A stretch of 64,000 bases of DNA from Butyricicoccus sp. OM04-18BH (lineage in GTDB: Bacteria > Bacillota > Clostridia > Oscillospirales > Butyricicoccaceae): positions 310,001-374,000 of the forward strand of contig NZ_QULN01000003.1 of NCBI RefSeq assembly GCF_003481705.1. Direction: 5' to 3'. A program made the translations under genes and the position numbers. This document shows positions 7,818 to 15,027 of the stretch, piece by piece. Positions within the stretch are counted from its first letter, which is position 1. Every line of letters starts with the position of its first letter. The notes below the pieces were generated by a model, which was given only the letters and a program-made list of their open reading frames with translations, ran no database searches and was not told where the DNA came from.

Positions 7818-8828
7818 ATGAAAGTAGGTATCATCGGTGCAGGCCGCATCGGCAAGGTACACGCAAAGAACATTTCGATGTTCGTGCCGGAGATGGAAAT
7901 CAAGACCATCGCCGACCCGTTCATGAATGAGCAGACTGAGGCTTTCGCCAAGTCCTGCGGCATTCCGAACACCACAAAGGACGCAAATGACATCCTGAAC
8001 GATCCCGAGATCGAAGCAGTGCTCATCTGCTCCTCTACCGACGCCCATTCCAAGTACATCATCGAGGCTGCTCACGCAGGCAAGCATATCTTCTGCGAAA
8101 AGCCGATCGATTATGCTCTGGAGAAGGTTCACGCTGCTATCAACGCAGCAAAGGAAGCAGGCGTCAAGCTCCAGATCGGCTTCTGCCGCCGCTTCGACCA
8201 CAACCACCGCGCCGTTTACGACATGGTTCGCGGCGGCAAGGTCGGCAAGGTCAACATCATCAAGATTTCTTCCCGCGACCCGGAGCCGCCCCCGGTATCC
8301 TACGTTAAGGTTTCCGGCGGTATCTTCTACGATATGATGATCCATGACTTCGACATGGCGCGCTTCCTGGCGGGCAGCGAAGTTACCGAGGTAAATGCAG
8401 TTGGTTCCGTTCTGGTCGATCCGGGCATCGGTGAGGCCGGCGACGTTGACACTGCGCTCGTTACCCTCAAGTTCGCAAACGGCGCGATCGGCGTAATTGA
8501 CAACAGCCGCAAGGCAGTTTACGGTTACGACCAGCGTGTTGAGGTATTCGGCTCCGAAGGCTGTGCCGAGGACCAGAATGACACCCCGAACACCGCTGTT
8601 CTGTCCACCGCAGACGGCGCAGTTCACGGCGTAGCCTACAAGGTCATGTGGGACCGCTACACCGGCGCATTCGTTGCCGAGATGCAGGCATTCGCAGATG
8701 CCGTTATCAACGACAAGGAGACTCCGGTTACCGGCGAGGACGGTCTGTATCCGGTGCTGATGGCAGCAGCTGCTACCAAGTCGCTGCATGAGGGCCGCCC
8801 GGTCAAGATCTCCGAGATCGAGGCTTAA
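7818..8828 (+). CDS. iolG: Gfo/Idh/MocA oxidoreductase, myo-inositol 2-dehydrogenase-like
   Basis: It is expected to oxidise an inositol or related cyclic polyol with NAD+ in the cytoplasm (myo-inositol to 2-keto-myo-inositol). The N-terminal Rossmann fold is VGIIGAGRIGKVHAKN. The conserved Lys is in the CEKPIDY motif (~residue 95). The second domain carries GGIFYDMMIHDFDMARFLAG, whose Asp and His complete the Lys-Asp-His catalytic set; this wording is close to IolG family members. It has 336 residues, as usual. The start is set by AAGGAGG nine bases upstream; an in-frame ATG 21 bases earlier has no SD. It is between a sugar-binding protein and a symporter plus Hyi-like isomerase. Other Gfo/Idh substrates (scyllo-inositol, sugars) remain possible. 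Confidence 0.82.
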   Translation: MKVGIIGAGRIGKVHAKNISMFVPEMEIKTIADPFMNEQTEAFAKSCGIPNTTKDANDILNDPEIEAVLICSSTDAHSKYIIEAAHAGKHIFCEKPIDYALEKVHAAINAAKEAGVKLQIGFCRRFDHNHRAVYDMVRGGKVGKVNIIKISSRDPEPPPVSYVKVSGGIFYDMMIHDFDMARFLAGSEVTEVNAVGSVLVDPGIGEAGDVDTALVTLKFANGAIGVIDNSRKAVYGYDQRVEVFGSEGCAEDQNDTPNTAVLSTADGAVHGVAYKVMWDRYTGAFVAEMQAFADAVINDKETPVTGEDGLYPVLMAAAATKSLHEGRPVKISEIEA

Positions 8829-8876
8829 TCACAGCCTAATTTTCACACCACGCACACAGTCTAGGCAATGTGCTAA

Positions 8877-8911
8877 AACCGTTGGTGCGCTATGCACCAA
8901 CGGTTTTTTTA
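8877..8911 (+). terminator. Terminator-like hairpin between iolG and the symporter gene
   Basis: AACCGTTGGTGC / GCACCAACGGTT with a 5-nt loop and seven U forms a full-strength intrinsic terminator. It ends only about 30 nt before the symporter start, leaving no room for a normal promoter between them. Confidence 0.85.
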
Positions 8912-8940
8912 TACAAATTGAGGGAGTCAAAACAGAGAAA

Positions 8941-10602
8941 ATGATATTCACTTGCGTAACCTTTGTATTTTTTACCATTTTAGTTGCGGTCATCTCCTAC
9001 GTCAAGACCAAGGGTGATGACCAGACCACCGCCGACGGCTATTTTCTGGCAGGACGCGGTCTGCCGGGCATTGTCATTGCAGGCTCGCTGCTGCTGACCA
9101 ACCTTTCCGCAGAGCAGCTTGTCGGCACGAACGGACAGACCTGGGCGATCGGCATGAGCCCGATGGCATTCGAGGTCATGGCAGCCACCGCGCTGATCGT
9201 GCTGGCGCTGTTTGCCGCGCCGCGCTATCTCAAAAGCGGCATTACCACTATTCCGCAGCTGCTCGGCGAGCGCTACGACCGACCCACCAAGCTGTGGTTC
9301 TCCATCGCGTACATTATCCTGTACCTGTTCGTGCAGATTCCGGTCATTCTGTACTCCGGTTCGCTGGTGTTTGAAAACATTTTCAACCTGTCCGGCACGC
9401 TCGGCATTACCAAGTTCCAGTCTATCGTTATTCTCTGCATCCTGATCACCATCATCGGTTCGATCTACGCCATCTTCGGCGGTCTGAAAGCGGTTGCGGT
9501 ATCGGATACCATCAACGGCATCGGTCTGCTGATCGGCGGCCTGATGATCCCGTTCCTCGCGCTGGGCGTGCTCGGCCATGCCTCCGGCAGCGACAGCGGC
9601 GTTGCCATCATGGACGGCGTGCGCTACCTGATCCACAACCACGCCGATATGCTCAACTCCATCGCCCCCGCGCAGAGCGAAGCACCGGCGGTTCCGTGGC
9701 CGACCGTTTTCCTCGGCCTGGTATTCCTCGGCTTCCAGTCGTGGTGCACGCATCAGTCGTTCATCCAGCGCGTGCTCGCTGCTGAAAACCTCAAGGAGGC
9801 GCAGAAGGGTGCGCTCTACTGTGCATTCCTCAAGATCCTCGGCTTTATGTTCCTTGCGCTGCCGGGCGTTATCGCTTACGCGATCTTCAACATCGAAGGC
9901 ACGCAGGTATCCATGATGGATGACGCATATCCGGCACTCATCACCCGCGTTGTTCCCCAGCCGGTCATGGGCTTTTTCGCAGCCGTTATGTTCGGCGCAA
10001 TCCTGTCCTCGTTCAACTCGGTGCTCAACTCGGTAAACACCATGTTCACGATGGACATCTACAAGGAATTCATCAACAAGAACGCCAGCGATAAAAAGCT
10101 GGTCTCGGTCGGCAAGAATATCGGCATTGTGTTCGCGATCTTCTCGATGATCGTCGGTCCGATGGTCTACTTCTTCCCTGCCGGACTCAAGACCTTCCTC
10201 GATTCGTTCGTTATGCTGGTCGGTCTGCCGGTCCTGTCCGGTGTATTCGGCGGCTTCTTCTTCAACTGCCTGCCGAAGTACAGCGCACGCTTCATCATGG
10301 TATTCCACATCATCTGCTATGGCGGCTTCATGCTCCTGTCTCCCAGCTATTCGCTGTTCGGCGGCAACGAGGGCACCATGCACTATCTGTACGCCGTATC
10401 CGTTCTGTGGCCGCTTGAAATGTTGATCATGTACCTCATGCACCGTCACAATAAGCGCAAGGGTGCTGAGGTCTGGGTGCAGGAGGACGTCGGCGCGGTA
10501 GACCTGACGCCGTGGAAGTACCGCAATATCGTCAGCGTGATCGTTATCGTATGCGTTGTGCTGGTTTATCTGGCATTCTCGCCGCTCGGAATCGGCGCGT
10601 GA
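8941..10602 (+). CDS. Sodium:solute symporter (SSS/SGLT family)
   Basis: A secondary transporter in the membrane that uses the sodium gradient to import a solute, here probably a sugar or polyol. The chosen 553-residue form has about 13-14 hydrophobic helices. Family features include DGYFLAGRGLPGIVIAGSLLLTNLSAEQLVGTNGQ split over TM1-2, LGERYDRPTK after TM3, IYAIFGGLKAVAVSDTI in the TM5-6 region, and a late FAAVMFGAILSSFNSVLNS that resembles the TM8 SSFNS sodium-site motif. I chose ATG 8941; GAGGGAG lies 14 bases upstream, a little far, and upstream in-frame codons run through the terminator hairpin. The adjacent IolG-like and Hyi-like genes suggest inositol or a related polyol as substrate. 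A terminator immediately upstream implies expression by read-through. Confidence 0.88.
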   Translation: MIFTCVTFVFFTILVAVISYVKTKGDDQTTADGYFLAGRGLPGIVIAGSLLLTNLSAEQLVGTNGQTWAIGMSPMAFEVMAATALIVLALFAAPRYLKSGITTIPQLLGERYDRPTKLWFSIAYIILYLFVQIPVILYSGSLVFENIFNLSGTLGITKFQSIVILCILITIIGSIYAIFGGLKAVAVSDTINGIGLLIGGLMIPFLALGVLGHASGSDSGVAIMDGVRYLIHNHADMLNSIAPAQSEAPAVPWPTVFLGLVFLGFQSWCTHQSFIQRVLAAENLKEAQKGALYCAFLKILGFMFLALPGVIAYAIFNIEGTQVSMMDDAYPALITRVVPQPVMGFFAAVMFGAILSSFNSVLNSVNTMFTMDIYKEFINKNASDKKLVSVGKNIGIVFAIFSMIVGPMVYFFPAGLKTFLDSFVMLVGLPVLSGVFGGFFFNCLPKYSARFIMVFHIICYGGFMLLSPSYSLFGGNEGTMHYLYAVSVLWPLEMLIMYLMHRHNKRKGAEVWVQEDVGAVDLTPWKYRNIVSVIVIVCVVLVYLAFSPLGIGA

Positions 10603-10692
10603 CCCATTTTCACCAATCAGCGTATTGCATATCCGGTACGCTTGATGTATCATCAACTTACAAGAGTAAAATTTGTCTGGAGGTAAATTATT

Positions 10693-11490
10693 ATGGCACT
10701 GAGAAAATGCGCTTGCATTGATACCCTTTACACTGAGCTGGACTGGCTCGACCGCTTTCAGGCGGCAAAAAACGATGGCTTTGAGGCCGTAGAGTTCTGG
10801 GACTGGCGCATCCGCGATCTGGATGCGACCCGTGAGGCTGCCGAGAAGGCAGGCATCGCGATCTCCGGCTTCAACGGCGATGCAGACTACTCGCTCGTCG
10901 ACCCGACCCACAAGCAGAAGTATCTGGACTACCTCAAGCAGTCCATCGCAGCAGCGAAAAAGGTCGGCGCCGCCAGCGTCACCATCCATTCCAATGCACT
11001 GGGCGACGGCGGCATTGTTGTCAACCACTACGATAACCTGTCCCACACGGTCAAGCTGTGCTCGATGTATGACACCCTGCTCGCCTGTGCAGAGCTTGCA
11101 GAGAAGGAGGAGATCAACCTCAATCTCGAGGCTCTGAACATCACCACCGACCATGTCGGCAACTTCCTCGCGACCACCCAGATGGGCGCCGAGATCGTTC
11201 GCCTGATCGGCTGCCCGCGCCTCAAGCTGCTGTATGATGTATATCATATGCAGATCAACGAGGGCTGCATCTGCGACACGATTTCGAACTACGGCGACAC
11301 CTTCGGTCATATCCATGTGGCTGACGCACCGGGCCGCCATGAGCCGGGCACGGGCGAGATCAACTACACGAAGGTGCTCGCACATCTGGAGAAATGCGGC
11401 TATACCGGCCGCGTCGGCTACGAGCTGTTCCCGGAGACCGACACCGCGACTGCCGTCAAGGCGATCATGGAGCATTCGCCGAAGGCGTAA
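10693..11490 (+). CDS. Hydroxypyruvate isomerase-like TIM-barrel isomerase
   Basis: 265 residues of the xylose isomerase-like TIM-barrel family (AP endonuclease 2 fold). The C-terminal part, DAPGRHEPGTGEINYTKV and then GYTGRVGYELFPETDT, is typical of the Hyi/OtnI group, whose members isomerise hydroxypyruvate or 2-oxo-tetronate. The metal-site acids are visible as the Glu in NLEALN, the Asp in LLYDVYHMQ and the Glu in GYELFPE. GGAGG stands upstream of the ATG. In this cluster it may instead isomerise a keto-inositol, as IolI-type TIM barrels do; the sequence does not decide this. It is the last gene before a strong bidirectional terminator. Confidence 0.78.
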   Translation: MALRKCACIDTLYTELDWLDRFQAAKNDGFEAVEFWDWRIRDLDATREAAEKAGIAISGFNGDADYSLVDPTHKQKYLDYLKQSIAAAKKVGAASVTIHSNALGDGGIVVNHYDNLSHTVKLCSMYDTLLACAELAEKEEINLNLEALNITTDHVGNFLATTQMGAEIVRLIGCPRLKLLYDVYHMQINEGCICDTISNYGDTFGHIHVADAPGRHEPGTGEINYTKVLAHLEKCGYTGRVGYELFPETDTATAVKAIMEHSPKA

Positions 11491-11529
11491 GCTGAGGCTT
11501 CCATCTTCGCTGACGCTTTCCTCTTAACA

Positions 11530-11596
11530 CAAAAACCGAGGCACATGCCCGCTGTCAGCCTGAGCCGCTGACAGTGTGCGTGTACCTCGGTTTTTT
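11530..11596. terminator. Long bidirectional terminator
   Basis: The outer stem AAAAACCGAGG / CCTCGGTTTTT encloses an inner CTGTCAG/CTGACAG hairpin, with T6 on + and U5 on -. It lies between the convergent isomerase and 155-residue hypothetical genes. Its right arm GCGTGTACCTCGGTTTTT recurs exactly inside repeat B at 27868. Confidence 0.88.
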
Positions 11597-11646
11597 CGTC
11601 GTTCTGTGCAGCTGCATGCTGACGCTGCGCGGAGATGACGCTCTCT

Positions 11647-12114
11647 TTATTTCTTATCGATCTTCGGCGTGCGGCCGTAGATTTCGCGCACCTGATCCAG
11701 ACCGTCATCAATGCTCCGGCGCACTGCCTCCATATCCTCTTCCGGGATATTCCGCTCAAGGAACATCAGCTCGACGGCATGCGTAAAGCGCACCATCGCA
11801 TGAGCGGTCTCGAGAAACTTCGGGAAGTTGTGCGACTGCATCGCGTTGCGGAATTTGGTGATATCTCGGCGCACGAACTCGATCACCTCGTCCGCGCTCG
11901 CAAAATCACCGTGCGAGATCGGATACGGCGCGATGCGCTGGATATAATACTTGTCGTGCTTGGTGACGTCGAACACATAGGTCACGGTGAGGTCATCGGA
12001 CAGCTTGAACTCGACCTTGTACATAATGCCGTTGCGCGTTTCGACTATGCGCGTCGCGCCCAGCTGGCGCAGCGCGACATTGATCAGCTCGCCGGAAAAT
12101 GTGGTTGTAAACAT
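11647..12114 (-). CDS. Conserved hypothetical protein, 155 residues
   Basis: I do not recognise a family. It is a soluble-looking alpha/beta protein with no signal peptide or membrane segment. The first 65 residues look like a beta-rich domain (VEFKLSDDLTVTYVFDVTKHDKYYIQRI); the rest is mainly helical and charged (DEVIEFVRRDITKFRNAM..., EEDMEAVRRSIDDGLDQVREIYG). The start is set by GGAGGGG. It begins 21 bp after the anion permease stop codon on the same strand, so the two are probably co-transcribed and it may be a soluble partner or an unrelated passenger. No motif suggests catalysis. Confidence 0.7.
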   Translation of the reverse strand: MFTTTFSGELINVALRQLGATRIVETRNGIMYKVEFKLSDDLTVTYVFDVTKHDKYYIQRIAPYPISHGDFASADEVIEFVRRDITKFRNAMQSHNFPKFLETAHAMVRFTHAVELMFLERNIPEEDMEAVRRSIDDGLDQVREIYGRTPKIDKK

Positions 12115-12135
12115 ATTAGTCCCCTCCTGCTAAGA

Positions 12136-13302
12136 TCAGTGAAAACGAACAAGAAGATAAACGGTAGAAATCGCGACCGACAGAACCATGGTCGGGAAGC
12201 CGACCTTGAGATAGTGGCCGAAGGTGATCGGATGACCGTGCTTGGCCGAAATGCCGGACAGAACGACGTTCGCGGACGCGCCGATCAGCGTGCCGTTGCC
12301 GCCGAGGCACGCGCCGAGCGACAGCGCCCACCAGAGCGAGGTGACATCCATGCCGTCCGCCTGCATGGACAGGATCAGCGGGATCATGGTCGCAACGAAC
12401 GGGATGTTGTCCAGAACGGACGAGAACACCGCAGAGCCCCAGAGGATGAGGATCATCAGCAGCGTGACGTTGCCGCCGGTCACAGAAACGAGCGCGTTGC
12501 CGAGCGCGCTGATCACGCCGCACTTGACCATGCCGCCGACGATGACGAACAGGCCGGTGAAGAACAGGATGGTCGACCATTCGACGCCCAGAACGATCTC
12601 CTCGATATCCTGACGGCCGATCAGCAGCATGATGGACGCTGCGGCGAGCGCGACGACGCAGGACTCAACACCGAGCGAGGAGTGGCAGACAAAGCCGAGA
12701 ACGATGAGCGCGATCATGACAAGGCTCTTTCTCATCAGCATTCCGTCCTGCACAGCGCGCTTTTCGTCCAGCTCCATGACGGCTGCCATGCGCTCGGGCG
12801 CGACCACCATGCGCCGGCCGTATACCACATAGAACAGCGCACAGATGACGATCATGATAAGGATGACCGCCGGGCCGGTCGTGACGACGAAATCCGCGAA
12901 GCTCAGACCGGCCTTGGAGCCGATCATGATGTCCGGAGGGTCGCCGATCAGCGTCGCCGTGCCGCCGATGTTCGAGGCTAAAATCTGCGTGAGCAAGAAC
13001 GGCACCGGGTCGATGCCGAGAATGCCGGCGATCGAGATCGCCATCGGTCCGACGAGCAGAACGGTCGTTACGTTGTCGAGGAACGCACTGAGCACCGCGG
13101 TCAGGATCATGAACAGCAGCATGATCTTCCACGGACTGCCCTTCGCGATCTTCGCGGACTTGATCGCCATATACTCGAACAGACCGGAATTTCGCACGAC
13201 CGCAACGAACAGCATCATGCCGATCAGTACGCCGATCGTGCCGAAGTCAATGTAGCTGACCGCCTCGTCGACGCTCAGAATGCGCAGACACAGCAGCAGC
13301 AC
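12136..13302 (-). CDS. ArsB/NhaD/SLC13-type anion permease, main part after a frameshift
   Basis: An integral membrane permease of the ion-transporter superfamily (ArsB/NhaD/SLC13). About 10 hydrophobic helices remain. Two homologous halves each hold the family motif: DNVTTVLLVGPMAI with NIGGTATLIGDPPDIMIG in the first, DNIPFVATMIPLIL with LGGNGTLIGASANVV in the second. The N-terminal helix is missing from this frame; it is intact in the other frame just upstream (13334-13403), so one base appears to be lost near 13332. The GTG at 13302 is an internal Val codon, not a natural start, and has no SD. The gene is either recently inactivated or carries a sequencing or assembly error. The substrate (arsenite, Na+, dicarboxylate) is not readable. 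Confidence 0.82.
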   Translation of the reverse strand: MLLLCLRILSVDEAVSYIDFGTIGVLIGMMLFVAVVRNSGLFEYMAIKSAKIAKGSPWKIMLLFMILTAVLSAFLDNVTTVLLVGPMAISIAGILGIDPVPFLLTQILASNIGGTATLIGDPPDIMIGSKAGLSFADFVVTTGPAVILIMIVICALFYVVYGRRMVVAPERMAAVMELDEKRAVQDGMLMRKSLVMIALIVLGFVCHSSLGVESCVVALAAASIMLLIGRQDIEEIVLGVEWSTILFFTGLFVIVGGMVKCGVISALGNALVSVTGGNVTLLMILILWGSAVFSSVLDNIPFVATMIPLILSMQADGMDVTSLWWALSLGACLGGNGTLIGASANVVLSGISAKHGHPITFGHYLKVGFPTMVLSVAISTVYLLVRFH

Positions 13303-13403
13303 AGCGCCGGAAACCGCCGCCGCCGTGCGATGACCTTTTCCGTGACGAGCGCGATCATGACGACGAGAAACACCACGACAGAGATGATCTGCATGGAATT
13401 CAT
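13275..13403 (-). pseudogene. N-terminal fragment of the anion permease, frameshifted
   Basis: From ATG 13403, preceded by AAAGGGGA, the frame reads MNSMQIISVVVFLVVMIALVTEKV, a first membrane helix, and then turns into an Arg/Cys-rich nonsense tail ending at 13275. In the neighbouring frame the missing continuation (...TAAAVSGAVLLLCLRILSVDEAV) runs straight into the permease. Restoring one C on the minus strand after GGTC (near 13332) would join EKV to HRTAAAVSG. So this is the start of the same gene, not a separate protein. Confidence 0.8.
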
Positions 13404-13481
13404 AAATAGTAGTCCCCTTTCCTTTGCGTGCCCGCTTTTCCTTTTTACGGCACGCATTCCGTTTTTTTCATTCGGTCTACT

Positions 13482-13511
13482 ATTATACGCCCCTGTGCGC
13501 CGCGATTGCAA
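13482..13511 (-). promoter_or_regulatory. Promoter of the anion permease operon
   Basis: TTGCAA (13506-13511), an 18-bp spacer and TATAAT (13482-13487) lie 79 nt before the permease start. Confidence 0.7.
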
Positions 13512-13663
13512 CGTCAAAACGCATGAATTTCGGTGTATTTTCGCGTTTTCTTTGACATTCTGACAGATAAATATTTAACGTTATCTTAACGTGTCCGCGC
13601 CCCGCGGAGCATTGTGCGCGAAGCCGCTTACTTATATAAGAAGGAGCATACGCCGCCCCTTTC

Positions 13664-13883
13664 CGACTCCGCGCGGCAGCGCGCATAAAACAATGTTTGC
13701 CATGCAAACGCATAAGCCCGTAGGCCTCTATCCTCAAAAATATTCAATGAGAGCAACCTAGGACATGCGCCTCGGTTTTTATCCCTCGAGAGGGAGAAAG
13801 TTTCCGAACGGGAACTTTCGGACGTCCGTGTTCGGCCAGAGCCGAACACCCTTGTCGGAAAAGCGAAAGCTTTTCGACAGGGT
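13664..13883 (+). repeat. Structured intergenic repeat, copy A
   Basis: In order on the + strand: hairpin a CGCGC-GGCA-GCGCG (13670-13683); b GTTTGC-CAT-GCAAAC (13695-13709); a CCTCGGTTTTTAT box; c CCCT/AGGG (13783-13794); d GAAAGTTTCCG / CGGGAACTTTC (13796-13819); a GTCC box; e GTGTTCGGC-CAGA-GCCGAACAC (13828-13849); f TGTCG...CGACA with inner AAAAGC/GCTTTT (13853-13879). Copy B at 27805 has the same modules in the same order with compensatory changes. It lies 3' of the ferredoxin gene. The DNA between the permease promoter and this copy (13512-13663) holds nothing I can name. Confidence 0.7.
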
Positions 13884-13911
13884 AAAAAAATCCCGTTCCA
13901 AAAGGAACGGG
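13884..13911 (-). terminator. Intrinsic terminator of the ferredoxin gene
   Basis: CCCGTTCC-AAAA-GGAACGGG is followed on the minus strand by seven U, 20 nt after the ferredoxin stop. Confidence 0.92.
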
Positions 13912-13931
13912 GTTTTCTTCACATCTCAGAA

Positions 13932-14102
13932 TTAGCCCTGAGAAATTGCGCCTACCGGGCATGCGCCAGCGCAGGTACCACAATCTACACAAGCGTCTGC
14001 GTTGATCTCGTACTTGCCGTCGCCCTCAGCGATAGCGCCAACCGGGCACTCGCCCGCGCAAGAGCCGCACATAATGCAGCCGCCACCGATAACATATGCC
14101 AT
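13932..14102 (-). CDS. 2[4Fe-4S] ferredoxin, 56 residues
   Basis: A small cytosolic electron carrier. The frame starts MAYVIGGGCIMCGSCAGECP and contains two CxxCxxCxxxCP cluster motifs: CIMCGSCAGECP at ~9-20 and CVDCGTCAGACP at ~38-49. Each is followed by VGAI, the classic clostridial ferredoxin pattern with pseudo-twofold symmetry. GGAGG stands nine bases before the ATG. It has its own promoter (14137-14164) and terminator. In this organism it is the natural partner of the 2-oxoacid:ferredoxin oxidoreductase at 23-26 kb. It is short enough to be missed by length-filtered gene finders. Confidence 0.95.
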   Translation of the reverse strand: MAYVIGGGCIMCGSCAGECPVGAIAEGDGKYEINADACVDCGTCAGACPVGAISQG

Positions 14103-14136
14103 TGGTATTGCACCTCCAAATGTATTTTACAAATAT

Positions 14137-14164
14137 ATTGTACCACATGTTCTGAAAAAAGCAA
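14137..14164 (-). promoter_or_regulatory. Promoter of the ferredoxin gene
   Basis: TTGCTT (14159-14164), a 16-bp spacer and TACAAT (14137-14142). The start codon is 35 nt downstream. Confidence 0.7.
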
Positions 14165-14302
14165 CAAAAACAGGTGGTTAGTCTTTGGTAACTTTTATCA
14201 TAGTGCATAGTTTGCGTGTATTTTCAAAAAATCATGAAATAAAGAGATTTCGTGAGAACAAATTAGAAAATACCATGTTTTCCTGTGATAGATTTTTATT
14301 TT

Positions 14303-14319
14303 AGTCAGAAAAGGTCAGA
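14303..14319 (+). promoter_or_regulatory. CtsR box 1
   Basis: AGTCAGA-AAA-GGTCAGA is a tandem heptad with a 3-nt spacer, as in the CtsR operator (RGTCAAA NNN RGTCAAA). It lies just upstream of the -35. Confidence 0.75.
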
Positions 14320-14327
14320 TTTTTCTC

Positions 14328-14356
14328 TTGCTTTTAGACGCTGAAAATTATACAAT
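14328..14356 (+). promoter_or_regulatory. Sigma-A promoter of the ctsR operon
   Basis: TTGCTT (14328-14333), 17 bp and TACAAT (14351-14356), flanked on both sides by CtsR heptads. Confidence 0.8.
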
Positions 14357-14358
14357 AT

Positions 14359-14382
14359 GGTCAAAGGTCAGGGAAGGTCAGT
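14359..14382 (+). promoter_or_regulatory. CtsR box 2, three heptads
   Basis: GGTCAAA, GGTCAGG, then GAA and GGTCAGT. Three direct heptads start two bases after the -10, ideally placed to block initiation. This supports autoregulation by CtsR. Confidence 0.82.
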
Positions 14383-14416
14383 AATAGACCGAAACCGACA
14401 GAAGGAAGTGAGCCAA

Positions 14417-14872
14417 ATGAAAATGTCCGATGTGATAGCAGATTTCATCGGCGAGATGCTGTCGAACGGCGGCGGCGTCGCAGAGTTACAGCGAAAAAGC
14501 CTCGCAGACCGATTTTCCTGCGTACCGAGTCAGATCAATTATGTGATCGAAACGCGGTTCACACCGGAAAACGGCTATCTGGTAGAAAGCCAGCGAGGCG
14601 GCGGCGGCTTCATCCGCATCATCCGCCTGCTCGACGACAGACAGCGCACACTGCTCGAGGCTGCGCGCGGCATCGGCGGCCGGCTGAGCCAGAATGATGC
14701 GGCGCGGCTGACACGCGCACTGGTTTCCGCCGATCTGCTCACCCAGCGTGAGGGACAGCTTCTCCTGTCCGCGTGCTCGGACGGCGCACTGGCGGAGGTC
14801 GAAAAGACCGACCGCGACCGCCTGCGAGCCGCGATCTATCGCTGCTCGATCATGGGTATCGCAACGATCTGA
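14417..14872 (+). CDS. ctsR: Transcriptional repressor of class III heat-shock genes, CtsR
   Basis: A dimeric repressor that binds tandem heptads and is inactivated by heat or by McsB. The chosen product has 151 residues, family size. The N-terminal winged helix-turn-helix reads MSDVIADFIGEMLSN...VAELQRKSLADRFSCVPSQINYVIETRFTPENGYLVESQRGGGGFIRI, with the conserved glycine-rich wing (RGGGGFIRI). The C-terminal four-helix domain is RLSQNDAARLTRALVSADLLTQREGQLL. ATG 14417 follows AAGGAAGTG; the upstream in-frame ATG at 14357 lies inside the operator. It is the first gene of ctsR-mcsA-mcsB-clpC, and its own promoter carries CtsR sites. Confidence 0.95.
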   Translation: MKMSDVIADFIGEMLSNGGGVAELQRKSLADRFSCVPSQINYVIETRFTPENGYLVESQRGGGGFIRIIRLLDDRQRTLLEAARGIGGRLSQNDAARLTRALVSADLLTQREGQLLLSACSDGALAEVEKTDRDRLRAAIYRCSIMGIATI

Positions 14873-14875
14873 GAG

Positions 14876-14977
14876 GGACGCAGTCCCCCTTAGATCCCCC
14901 CTCTCGTTCGCACAGCGGACGAGGACACACCGCCACGGCTGAGCAGTGATATTCAAATCCGGCAGAGCCGGACTTGA
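14876..14977 (+). repeat. Hairpin modules between ctsR and mcsA
   Basis: GGGAC-GCA-GTCCC followed by CCTTAGA (14876-14895), and TTCAAATCCGGC-AGA-GCCGGACTTGAA (near 14950-14976). The first resembles the module at 43970 (GGGGGAC-AGA-GTCCCCC CTTGGA). The second resembles hairpin e of repeat A. A possible internal promoter (TTGAAT, 17 bp, TATATG) follows. They may tune mcsA-mcsB-clpC expression. Confidence 0.5.
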
Positions 14978-15027
14978 ATGAAACTTTATTATATAGTATA
15001 TGATCTCTCGGAGAGGAGTTTTGACTT

